NCBI GenBank assembly: GCA_965649825.1
Contig: OZ287697.1
Location: 1,550,001-1,614,000 of the forward strand
DNA from: Penicillus capitatus
Taxonomy: Eukaryota > Chlorophyta
Direction of reading: 5' to 3'
Length of the DNA stretch: 64,000 nucleotides
A model generated the notes under the pieces. The model searched no databases. It was given only the letters and a program-made list of their open reading frames with translations, and was not told where the DNA came from. The position numbers and the translations under genes are program-made. Shown here one piece after another: positions 9,047 to 19,563 of the stretch. How positions within the stretch are numbered: the stretch's first letter is position 1; the number at the start of each line of letters is the position of its first letter.

Positions 9047-10679
9047 ATCTTTTTCCGTACGACACTTTCGTTCTGCCGCGTCTAAAACCTTGCTGAACGA
9101 CGGTGCCCGCACGCACGAAAGCGAACGATGCAGCCCTCAGGTTCTCAGTCCGGAGGTCCTGACACCGCCCCCGACCCGGTGCGCACGGCGGTGGCGCAGG
9201 CCGCGAACACGGTCCGGTACCGGCGCGACCTGCGCCAGTCCCCTGAGGTACTCGAAGCCATGAGCAAGAAGGAGCTCATACTCGTCAACACCGCCCTCCA
9301 AGCCTGCCCAACGCACATCGCCGCGACCGTGGAACCCGTCACGCTCATCGAAAAGATCCACGCCTACCTGGCGGCGCACGAAAAGAAGGACAATGCTCAG
9401 TTACGCTTGGTGAACCGACTCGACAACGTCCGTACTCAGCTCCTCCTGGCGCCGGAAGCCCCAGACCTGACCGAGGGGGAAGCATCAAACACGGCATCCC
9501 TCTGTCGCTCAAGACACTCGGTGCCGCCGAGCGAATTCCTCAGAGCACTCTCCGATGACATCCGCTCGGCTACTACGCAGATCGAGATTGTCGCCTCGCC
9601 GCTCGTACCCAAGGAACACCCGTTTGCCGCTCGTTTCTCCAAGGCTCTTTCTATGTTGCACGAGGTACACACTTGCATGCTGTTCTACCACAGCATCACG
9701 GATTGGACACCGTCCGCCGCTCACTCCACGCCCCCTGCTCCTCCGGTCAGAGACCAAACAGCGACAGAACCCAGAAGCGCTGCCCCTCGATCGTACCGGG
9801 ATGCCGCCCGAAAGGCCTCGCCCACACAGACCCCTGCACAGCAGCAACGGAACGCCCAGGCCAGAGATCTAAGGAAGAAAACCCAGGAACTCAAAGCGCA
9901 GATCCGCTGCGATGAGCGAAGCTTCCAGCTGTGTCCAGTGAAACTGAAGGGAGATCGCCCGTCCTTTCGCCAGCTCGGAATCGGTCTGGAGAGAAAGCTC
10001 AAGATTAGGAACCTCAAGGAGTACGTGGAAGACATCCGCACAGATCACGGAGGCCGGTACTACGTGCAAATCCGTGCGACCTACGGGAGTCCTTCGAGAA
10101 ATCGCTTGATCGATGCCTGGAATGCGCCGGTGACTCATGGGATCTGGAACTGGACGACCTGGGTACGTTCACTGTCAACAATCCGTATCTCTCGCCCACC
10201 AAAGACAAGATCCCAGTGGTCATCAGCAACGTAGACATGGACATTGACCCGGATGATGCTATCACTGCCATCGCGGAACAGAATGCATCCCGTTGGAAAA
10301 TCCCGGCCGCAGAACTGGAAGAAGAGCACCTCGCAGCTCCACACCGATTGAATCGCCGCAAACGTGACTCGGCTGGTCAGCCCCTCCCGGAATGGACACC
10401 CAGCAGGAACTTGAAGGTCTTCGTGTCGAAGACTCTCTACGAGCAACTGAAGGATCCCAAGACCGCGTTTGCCACGTTAGACTACATGGTACTCCCCATC
10501 CGCTCTTTTACACGGCCTCCCAGCGCCCCCCGTGGAGTTTCCTGATCCACATTTCATTACATTCATGTTTCTGATTTGGGTCTCGCTCTGCATAGTCTAA
10601 ACATTGGTTGCTACAAACCCTGTATCGACGCACTCCTGATCTTATCAAAAAGGAGTTGTAAAAGCAATCAATCTAAAAA
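9047..10679 (+). mobile_element. Non-LTR (LINE-like) retroelement insertion, internally deleted
   Basis: A 1633-bp insertion with a 15-bp target duplication and a short A-rich 3' end. About 80 bases of leader precede an ORF1/Gag-like reading frame at 9128. After 10545 there is only ~130 bases of non-coding 3' sequence, and no reverse transcriptase ORF2 anywhere. Ordinary LINE copies are 5'-truncated; this one keeps its 5' end and lacks the middle, so it is either an internal deletion product or a non-autonomous derivative. It interrupts the family gene 7430-15868. Confidence 0.85.
9128..10545 (+). pseudogene. ORF1 (Gag-like) of the non-LTR element, frameshifted and truncated
   Basis: The frame from 9128 runs ~368 codons: an N-terminal helical region, a Pro/Thr/Ala-rich linker and a basic segment. 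Near 10090-10110 the coding signal moves to the +2 frame (from about 'CLECAGDSWDLELDD') and continues to 10545. That part contains a ferredoxin-like/RRM-type stretch (PVVISNVDMDIDPDD, AEQN, SRNLKVFV, LPIRSFTRPP) as found in LINE ORF1 proteins just before CCHC knuckles. The knuckles themselves are absent, consistent with deletion starting at this point. The protein would coat element RNA in a ribonucleoprotein. Assignment rests on motif resemblance. Confidence 0.65.
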
Positions 10680-10694
10680 AAATCTGTCGGAGTC
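10680..10694 (+). repeat. Target site duplication, right copy (15 bp)
   Basis: Exact copy of 9032-9046, abutting the A-rich end of the inserted element. The host frame (Asn-Leu-Ser-Glu-Ser) continues from it without loss. Confidence 0.9.
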
Positions 10695-11780
10695 CGTGTT
10701 ACACAAGAATGATGCTGTCACGAGTGGTGGGTGCATCTATCTCGGCGTCTCCAGGCTCTCCGTTCAGAAATGTCGCTTCATGAGTGGATCCGCAGAATTC
10801 GGTGGAGGAATCTATGCGTCTTTCTCAAATGTGTCTGTTATGAAAACCACCGTATCGAAAAACAACGCATCCACATCTGGCGGTTTTGTTTATCTCAACA
10901 GTTCCAAGCTCACCATTGATAAGTGTCGAGTCAACGACGGATGCGCACGATATGGGGGAGGTATCTGTGCTTTTTCCTCAGAGATATCTGCAACGAAGAC
11001 CATTGCATCGAGGAATAATGCGAAGGACCGGGGCGGTTTTTTCTATGGTCAAACTAGCGAAGTTCGCATGAGTGATTGCTCATACACCGACAACGTGGCT
11101 ACAACAGGAGGAGGTGTCATGGAATGCCGTCCCAATTGCACTTTTTCGGATATCAGATCCAATTACTCCCGCAATGCAGCAGACTTTGGTGGCGCCATTT
11201 ATCTAAAGCAAAACGCAACCGGAAGTATCTCTGACTGCAGATTCGAAAAGAACAATGCGTCCATATCTGGAGGTGGTGTTTATCTTGAAGACTCCGCAGT
11301 GCTCTCTGTTCAGAAATGTCACTTTGCCGACGGATCCGCACAATTCGGTGGAGGAATCTACGCCTTTTTCTCAAGTGTCTCTGTTGTGAAGACCATTGTG
11401 TCTCGGAACAATGTGAGTGATCACGGTGGATATATTTACGGCGGAACTACTGAATTGCGCCTCAGTGACTGTTTATACATCGACAACGTTGCTGGCAGAG
11501 GAGGTGTGTTTTTGTGCGATCCCAATTGCAGTTTGAATCTCAAAAGATCGAACTGCTCTGGGAACGCAGCAGACTTTGGTGCAGTTCTTTATCTCAAGGC
11601 AAACTCCTCAAGGAGAATCATTGACTGCGTTTTTGAGAAGAACAACGCATCTACATCTGGCGGTTTTGCTTATCTCGGCGTCTCCACGCTCTCCGTTCAG
11701 AAATGTCGCTTCGTGAGTGGATCCGCAGAATACGGTGGAGGGATCTATGCAACTTCTTCGAACGTCTCTGTCATGGAGAC

Positions 11781-11899
11781 CACTTCACGGAGGAGCGATG
11801 CATCCACATCTGGCGGTTTTGTTTATCTCGAAGACTCCATATTCTCCATCCAGAAGTGTCGGCTTGTGAATGGATCCGCAAGCTACGGTGGTGGAATCT
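11781..11899 (+). repeat. Internal beta-helix duplication, copy 1
   Basis: A 119-bp segment repeated at 12240-12358 (offset 459 bp) with about five mismatches. It encodes a SGGFVYLEDSIFS.QKCRLVNGSA repeat unit. Confidence 0.85.
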
Positions 11900-12239
11900 G
11901 TGCGTATGATTCGAACGTCTCCGTCATCGAGACCACTGCATCAAACAACATTGCATCCACATCTGGCGGTGGTGGTTTCGTCCGAAGTTCGACACTTTTT
12001 GTTGAGAAGTGCTGCTTTACCGAAGGATCTGCAGTGTACGGTGGAGCGATCTATGCGTTCTCTTCGAACGTCTCTGTCATGGAGACCACTGCACAAGGCA
12101 ACAACGCATCCGAATATGGCGGTGGTATTTATGTCACAGACTCTCTACTCTTTGTTCGAAGGTGTCGCTTCGTGAATGGATCCACAGATTACGGTGGAGG
12201 AATCTGTGCGTATGATTCGAACGTCTCCGTCATCGAGAC

Positions 12240-12358
12240 CACTTCACGGAGGAGCAATGCATCTACATCTGGCGGTTTTGTTTATCTCGAAGACTCCATA
12301 TTCTCCATGCAGAAGTGTCGGCTTGTCAATGGATCCGCAAACTACGGTGGTGGAATCT
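12240..12358 (+). repeat. Internal beta-helix duplication, copy 2
   Basis: Near-identical to 11781-11899. The pair implies a recent within-gene duplication of ~459 bp. Confidence 0.85.
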
Positions 12359-15300
12359 ATGCAGCATCTTCGAAGATATCAGTCAGTGAGACTATCGCAT
12401 CCAGCTTGTCTGCGAATGGGGAAGGCGGGTTTATCTCTGGCAAAAACGCCGAGATTCTTATTCGTGACTGTCTGTTTGTGCATAACACAGCTACCGTCGC
12501 CGGAGGTGTCATCCGATGTCTCAAAAATTCCAGATTGGTTGTCAAGAAATCGAACTACTCCCACAACGCGGCAAGCTCTGGAGGAGCTATCTATCTGGCC
12601 CAGAACTCCTCAGGGAGACTCGTTAACTCCGGATTTGACAAGAATACTGCACGTACAAGTGGAGGCGCTGCTTATATCGCAAGCTCTGGTCTGACTGTTC
12701 AGAAGTGTCGCTTTACCGGCGGATCTGCAAAGCACGGTGGAGGGATATATGGACTATCTCTTGCAGGCATCTCCATCCACCAGACAAAAGCATCTAACAT
12801 GTCTGCTCTTGAGTGCGGTGGTTTCATTAGCATAGGATTTCTTAGTAGTGCCGTTATGGTAAGAAGCTCAGTAATCTCTGCCACAGCACAAGATGGTGGT
12901 GCTGTGCACGTATCCACTCTGTCTACGTTCAAGGCCAGAGACATCCGCATAGCATCCTGCAGAGCTGAGAGGAATGGCGGTGCCTTGTATGGAAGGGCAT
13001 CGCACTTTCTGTGCATTAACTGCGTTGTGGAAAACAACAATGGAAGATACGGTGGTGCAATCTTCTCTGAATACAGCAATCCTCAATCGCTCGAACTGCA
13101 GTTAGAGAACAGCACGATACGAAACAACTCAGCTGTCTTTGGAGGTATTCCTGAAATACCACACTCTTTGTATTCTAATCTTCTCTTTCCAGGGGGCATA
13201 GAAGTCATGGCCATAGACACATTTGTCTCATCGAACCGCTCAATCGGGAAGGACGATTGTTGCGCAGCAGCTCTGATTGACAACGTCTTTGAGGAGAACA
13301 CAGCAACAGTCGCAGGTGGAGCTGTCTTCGTCGACAGAATCGCCGTCATTCGAATGCATTGCTCTGCCAACTCGACCGAAGACGAACTGTCCTTCTTGTC
13401 GGATGAGCAGTTGAAGCAGATGAAGGTTCTCAACTCTACTGAAGACATCTGCCGAACATGGAAGGCCAACACGGCCAAGAGATATGGACCAGACGTTGCG
13501 TCTTATGCAGCTGACGTACGCAAGATCATGCACAGCATGCCAACATGCAACATATCAGCCGTCAAGAATCAATATATTGTACACAACTACAGCAGTGGCA
13601 CGCCACTTCCTCCTGTTTCCCTAACATCTATTGACGACCTTGGACAGTATCCGGCTTTCGGAGTGGACAACCAACAAGTCGCCGCCGTGATGTCCTCTCC
13701 AGATGGTCTGTTCGATGGAAACATCAGTCGCCGTTTGGATTCGAACGTCGAGAGTTTTACAACCATTGGATTCGCAGAACCCGGAAACTATACTGTTGTC
13801 ATCGACTTCGATCAAGAACAGTGCGAGAGCATCAAAATCGTAGTGGAAGTGAGGTCTTGTGCGATGGGCGAGGTGCCATTCAGAAACGGAACTCTCTGTG
13901 AACCGTGCTCTTCATCCACCTACAGCTTATCTCTAGAAGGCGATTCGGTTTGCCATCCATGTCCCGAGAATGGAAACTGTGAGACGAGAGTGATTCTGCC
14001 AAACGATGGGTATTGGCACAGGACACCGTGCTCCAAACACATCGACAGATGCATTGCACATGACGCATGTGTCGGAAAGGATCGCCAACAAGAGCTGGCA
14101 GAGGCCACAAAAGAGGTGAAAACCTGCGACTTTGATGAACAGTATATCCAGAATTACACTGAAGTTCAGTGTCGAGAGGTGAGACAATGGGTCTTATTAC
14201 GTGGATTTGAATCCAGAGGTTTCTACTTGCAGGGACATGAGGGGCCTCTCTGCGGATCCTGTAAGGAATCCTGTGGGAGGTCGCATTCCTTTCTCTGTCA
14301 GAAATGCTTCTCGGGTACTGGCAATGTCATCTTAGTCTGTCTGTCTTTTCTTGTTCTGATGGGTCTGTCAGCCATCACTATCCGAAGCAATTTGATTTCA
14401 GCTGCCTCCTTATTACAGCAGCCTCAGACTCCAATGACAGCATCAACGGCATCTACTAGCAGTCATCCAGTTCCGACCGTCAGGTGCACGATGGAGTTGA
14501 CATCGATGGGACGTCCTGAACAAGAAGTGCTCCATCATGCACAGGGCCAGAGCGTCGATCTTGTTCGAAATCCTCAAGATCCAGAGCTCGCAAAATGGAA
14601 GGCGATCGAGCTGTTCAAGGTACAGATTGATATATCCTTCTTCGTCTTGACCTTTCTGGGTGCTCTGTAGATCGCAGTGAATTTCATACAGGTCACCGCC
14701 ATAGCTGTCGCTGTCGATGCGAAATGGACATTCGCAATGGTGGCACTCTTCCAGACTGCAGGTGAGAAAGGTGATTCTGTCATGCTCCCTCATAACGACT
14801 CTCCTGTTTGCAGAGTTCATGAGTGCTGTCACATCCGAGGCAGTGAATCGTTCCATCGACTGTCTCATTCCATCAGAAGCCATCCTGCAACGCTCCATCG
14901 CCAGTTCGCTCATAGATGCATTGCAGCCGATTGCATTTATCTTCCTCTTCGCCGTTTTCTGGCTGGCAGTCATGATCGGGTGGAGCAAATCATGGATATA
15001 CTTGCTGAAGAGATGTATCCTCAGTGCCCTCGTCGTCTTCTACATCAGCTACATCTCCACCACAAAGACGCTCGTTAACATTCTCAACTGTGTTGAGGTC
15101 CATGACTCAACTATGGTTGGGATCGATCAGACGACGGACTATTGGGTATTGGATACTGCTGTCGTTTGTTATGAGGGATCTCACGCTTTTCTGGTCGGAC
15201 TCTTGGCGTGTCCTTTTCTCTTTGCCTTCACTCTTGGGGTTCCCCTGTCAGTCGCATATCTCGTCGTTGTGAAAGTGAAAGAAGACTACAAGGATGGCTG

Positions 15301-15921
15301 GATCTACGACGTCGCTGGTTTCATCTATCGATCCTACAGTAAGAAGTACATCTTTTGGGAATCGGTGATTATGCTCAGGAAGGCCTTGCTGGCTGTCGTC
15401 GTTGTCTTCTCTTACAAACTGGGTGCCAACATCCAGGCAGTGTTGGCATCATTCGTCCTAATCGTGGCGCTTTACATTCAGACAACGTGCCGTCCCTACC
15501 GTAAAGAGTTCGATTCCCTTAACGACATAGAGAGTTTGTCCATTCTGTTCTCTTCCCTAATCTTTGTCTGTAGCATCCTTTTTGCTGACGATCGTGTATC
15601 GCATGGGGTTCGAGTCTTGTTGAGTGTTTTCCTTTGTTCTGCAACTGTACTATTCTTTCTCTATTTGCTCACTCTTTTTGCTGTTTTGGCAGCCGAGTAC
15701 CTAAAAACGCTACTGATCAGAAAAGGAATTCATCATTCTCCGGCAGACGGCACCTTTCGCATTCTCGGTGTCCATTTTATCAACTATCTGTTCACTGATG
15801 TGAAGGATGCCTTGGTGAGATGGGTCAACCATGGCAAGTCTCGTCGCTATCACCGTCCTGAAGTTTAAAGTACGACATTTAATTCTTTATCCAATACTGT
15901 TCGCTGCTGTTAACCTCTGTG

Positions 15922-15927
15922 AATAAA
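15922..15927 (+). terminator. Polyadenylation signal AATAAA
   Basis: AATAAA lies 54 bases after the TAA stop of the gene ending at 15868, a normal distance for a polyadenylation signal. Confidence 0.5.
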
Positions 15928-16890
15928 CTCCTTTGAAACATCATTGGTGTCAATCATTCGTATATTTCAATCACATTGCTTTGTCGAGAGACTCTGGCTC
16001 GATATCATTTAATGATTCCAGCTGTGACCTCTGTCTCGTGGCGTCGGAATTGTGGGTCTCTGGAAAGCGGAGAGCGCGCTGTTTCATTGTTTTCATCGCC
16101 ATCGCCGTTCCTCGACGTAAGCTTCAGACGCACAGCAACGAAGCAATTACTGTTTGTCTTAAGCCGTCAGCGGCGTGATCGACGATAGCGTTTGGCACTT
16201 TCGGTTACATAAATCCGACAACGCCGTTTGTCTTTCCCTCCAAAAGCGTCACGCAAATCTCTTTGGAGCAGTATACGACCGAAACAATGACTGGCATCCG
16301 ATCCCTCAAACGCATCCTAGGTCTACTTAGTCCCGTAGAGATAATCTGTCGAGAGTGCATAGCTCGGAGAAAAGTAGAAGATGTCGCAGACTGTCGTATT
16401 GTATTGCATCTGATATGCGCAGCATCCTATCGGACAACAAGCATCAGCAAAGATCACACAAAGTGGCCGGCATTACTATCTTCGTTAAAGCAGATACTGG
16501 CGCAAGAGAATGGAGTCGAAACGTAGTAGTACGTTTTGTTTGGGGCCGCTGTGAACTTGTAGCCCAAGTTCGTCTCGTAGACTGCACAAAGCACGATCGA
16601 GAAACAGTCAAGGGACACGTGCTCATCGTCATACCTGGTTGGTCGCTCGTCTGGCTCACCGCTGATTTCGTTACGTCGTCCTGTGCGGTGTGCAAAGAAC
16701 GAGATGAAATGGGACACGGCAAACTGGCTGTTCTACCTTGATCCAATTGATATGCATGTCCGAGAATGTTGTACCAACCACCCGCGTGTAGTGTTCACAG
16801 AATGTGTCGTCATAACAGAGCGTCTTGTACTCACAGATTGTGCTTCTGTACCTGATTTGCCATGCCTTGCAATCTAGATCAACACGCAGG
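15928..16890. other. Intergenic; no supported gene
   Basis: No long frame, family motif or splice pattern is recognisable. It may include the far 3' end of the decayed minus-strand copy described next. Confidence 0.4.
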
Positions 16891-18790
16891 CGCAAAGTGC
16901 TCCATGAGTGAGCAGACAGCATTGCCTTGTCGCTGGTAGCATCGTGTTGCGCATTCGAACGGCTTTGCCATGGCGACACCACCCCCGTCTCCAAAGAACC
17001 TAAGTCCCGTCTGGCCGTGAAAGGACGCTGCACAAAGGTCTGGGCTGCCGTGCAGGTCTGTGGCGAGACGTGCCTTTCGGTTCGTCGACTACTGTATCCG
17101 TGCTCGAGGCCGGTGCGTTAAGGACGGGCTCTGTCCCCGTCGTCGTGCATTTCTTGCCGAACGCCTTTTCGCGGAGAACCGCGTTGTGCACTTCCGTAAG
17201 GCGGCGCTCGGCATTCGCCTGCTAGGCAGCAAAACCCTTAAGCGTGATGTCGAACAGCGGAGGGAGGCTTGCCCAGTCGGCGAACCAGACGAGCACAGCC
17301 ACGGCGGCAACTCTTCTCGTGAGCATGATGTCAACCGCTGACCGAAACCAGTAGATCTCGTGCGACGGAGAAGGGAGGAAAGAAAGAATGTTCACAGCAT
17401 GGAATGCCTGCCGAGATTTGTACCCTTTCGTCGAAGGGTCGTTTCCATTCCTCCACACATCTGTCCAACGTCAGCGTTGAATGTGTCCTGTCTGGACCCT
17501 TCGAGAGAATCGGACCGAACTGGATCGCCACGACGCTCGGTTCCTGGCCACTGGATGATCCATGCGTGTGTCAGCGCGCGCAGCATCACGTCACGTCAGA
17601 TATTTGACTAAGCGACTGGCTTTGGAAGGCGACGCATGTACTGGAGTCGCAGCAGTGCTCGATGGGCAACGTCTTCACAGACAGCACGCTCCGAAACGCG
17701 TGCTGTGTGGATAGAGGAAGCCGGGTAACGCATCTAGACACTGGATGCCCGTTCTGGTGAATGTTTCAATCTTGGAATGGAGATTCTAGACAGTCTGTAT
17801 ACATTCCCTCGCAGCACGGACGTAGATTTGGCCTCAGGTGATCGCAAGGTCTGCCTGCTATTTGGCGATTGGTGGAAGCAGTGATGGTACTGGGTGTTCG
17901 AGATGAACGCTGTCGCTCCCCGGGTTGTGACATGGGTGCCCAGTGGGCAGATCTGCGGGTCGCAGTTGAAAGAAGAACCCATTCTGCTCGAATGACCTCG
18001 CGGCAGCAGCAGGAGGCGATTCCTTGCGATGGAATCGGTCAACAGGCCGTGGTTCTCTCATCCGGCTGCGCGGCAGACGAGTTACATGGTGTGATCTTAT
18101 TCATCACACATGTTCTCTTAGCGCTTACGGCGTGATGGCCCAGAATGCGAGATTCGACATGTGAATCCGCACGCCTTGGCTTTCGTGGACTGGATCATCT
18201 GCAGGCAGTTCTCTAGTGGAGAGTGGCGCCCTAACTGCGGCCTCGTGATCAAGCAGATCAGGAATTCTGATTGCTTCTTCAGAACGAGCATTATCGATGA
18301 CGCAGTCCATGTGGATGTCGGCCGGAGAGAAGATGGGGCAGACGAGGGAAAGCATGATGTATCGATGTATCTGGCAGATGATCTGTCGCAGACAACTAGC
18401 TACACTTCGGACCGACGCCTTCGCCGAAATATGCCATCGGCAAACCACGTCCTGAACATAGACAGCCGAGAGCGAACCTCCAGAGATGTGGATGGGAGTA
18501 GACCGGCAGCTGTTTTCGCCTGCAAATGCCAGGCCATCGCCACTCCTGACAAATCTCATCGCAGGCCATTGCCAGTCCTGATGGGTTCAATGCAACAGGG
18601 GAATGGACATTCTCGAAACATGATGGACAGAGAGATTGCTGTAACCGAGTGAAGCTAAACTTTGCCTCCACTGCAAGCGTACGAACCAACAGTCTGCAGC
18701 AGGATGATGTGACGTCGCTGCGCTGTTCGTATGAAACGGAAAGTCTATGGCCGTCGTGACGGAACTGCGACCAGGCGACGAAGTCTCTCG
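16890..18790 (-). pseudogene. Heavily decayed minus-strand copy of the family's C-terminal half
   Basis: No open frame survives, but minus-strand fragments fall in family order. Near 18640-18500, '...SPVALNP' then 'SGDGLAFAGENS' resemble the linker (GSPLPAIAL...; SPDHLFAGSNS in the intact genes). Near 18340-18290, 'CPIFSPADIHMDC' resembles the CPCPENGNC module. Near 17360-17240, a WFR..DIML.RRVAAVAVLVWF stretch resembles the membrane segment WESVIMLRKALLAVVVVF. The ~1.3-kb spacing between linker and membrane part matches intact genes. Similarity is weak and was judged by eye, so the limits are approximate. Confidence 0.35.
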
Positions 18791-18949
18791 CACACACAGT
18801 GGCAGCGTGTTTGTCGACAGGATTCGAAGCTTCAGCCGTCGGCCTCAGAAGGAGCTCCGCACGAATCTACTCCTTCCGCTTCCGCGACGACGAAATCCTT
18901 CAAGCGGGTATGTGAAGAGTAAAAACGCCAGAAGGAAAGAAGACACTGT

Positions 18950-19200
18950 GTTCTTCAGCCGCTCGAGTTGTTTGCGAGGCCACCCGCCGCAGTGGACGGA
19001 TGATGCAACGAATTCCGCACTCCACAGGCAGCGGGATCGCTCTCGGCGACCAAGGAACGTATTCCTTCGCGACTTTGCCGCTGGCAACGCGCATCTTCAC
19101 TTTCCCTGGACGCTGCAGATGGTCACCGCACATGAATCGACAGTGCATCTCGTGGAGAAGGGCACTGTACATAGGAAGAGTGATGCATTTGGCGAGCACG
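18950..19200 (+). pseudogene. Possible relict of a family N-terminal domain
   Basis: A plus-strand frame contains LHFPWTLQMVTAHEST followed by VEKGTVHRKS, recalling RVTIPWPLT...VEEGVFPRS of the intact N-terminal domains. A nearby fragment at ~18800 (SGSVFVDRIRS) recalls GGAVFVDRI from the linker. Order and spacing do not fit one gene, so these may be separate scraps or chance. Confidence 0.2.
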
Positions 19201-19563
19201 AAGATGCGAAGATCACTTGGTGTGTTGAATCGTTCTCCTGTCTACGATCCAGCACCTGCTTCCCACATCTCATCCACCTATTCCTCGTCGTCCTGAAAAT
19301 TCATAGAGGGAAGCTGTGGAGTGTCCGACGACATGGGTTGATTGCCAGGCCGTATCTGACGTGCTAACGTATCGTTGGCGACGCTGCTGATGCACGCACA
19401 CGCATAATGAGCAGCCAGCGAGGGAAATTGGGAATCACGTCATTTAAGGACGATAAATTCGAACATGTGGCCTGTAACCGCGGATTGATTGTTTTTTAGG
19501 ACGCATTGCGACGAAGCAATTCGAGGCAGTTCATCACCACTGCGCAAGGTCTTCAAGAAGACA

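Larger units (their letters stand above)
7430..15868 (+). pseudogene. Pmp-like beta-helix membrane protein gene, disrupted by a retroelement and a frameshift
   Basis: Family member of about 2155 residues once the insertion is removed. Exons: 7430-7679, 7745-8061, 8114-9046 joined to 10695-13144, 13193-14178, 14233-14619, 14671-14761, 14814-15868; all introns are GT...AG and 48-65 nt. The signal peptide starts at 7430 (MPIFSCW...). The N-terminal domain (YLDAATRTW, IDSDLQVIVNC, VPWNLT) spans residues ~88-189 and the beta-helix ~190-1316. Next come a linker, the Cys-rich CHPCPENGNC...GYWH module and about nine membrane segments ending at TAA 15868. Two lesions: a GGGG run near 7968-7971 where the paralogue at 44986 has GGG, causing a +1 shift and an early TGA; and the 1.63-kb retroelement at 9047-10679. 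The reading frame resumes exactly across the target duplication, so the insertion is recent. The single-base shift could be a sequencing error. Confidence 0.85.

Noticed and set aside
10700-14000. Regular repeats as a CRISPR or satellite array
   Set aside because: The periodicity is in the protein (beta-helix units in an open frame), not fixed DNA repeats with spacers.
10576-14670. A stand-alone gene starting at 10576
   Set aside because: That start lies in the 3' non-coding part of the retroelement. The true coding sequence is the continuation of the gene begun at 7430, joined through the target duplication.
19489-19563. Upstream in-frame start of the gene at 19564
   Set aside because: Residues from 19489 add a charged leader that would bury the signal peptide; the ATG at 19564 gives a normal secretory N-terminus.
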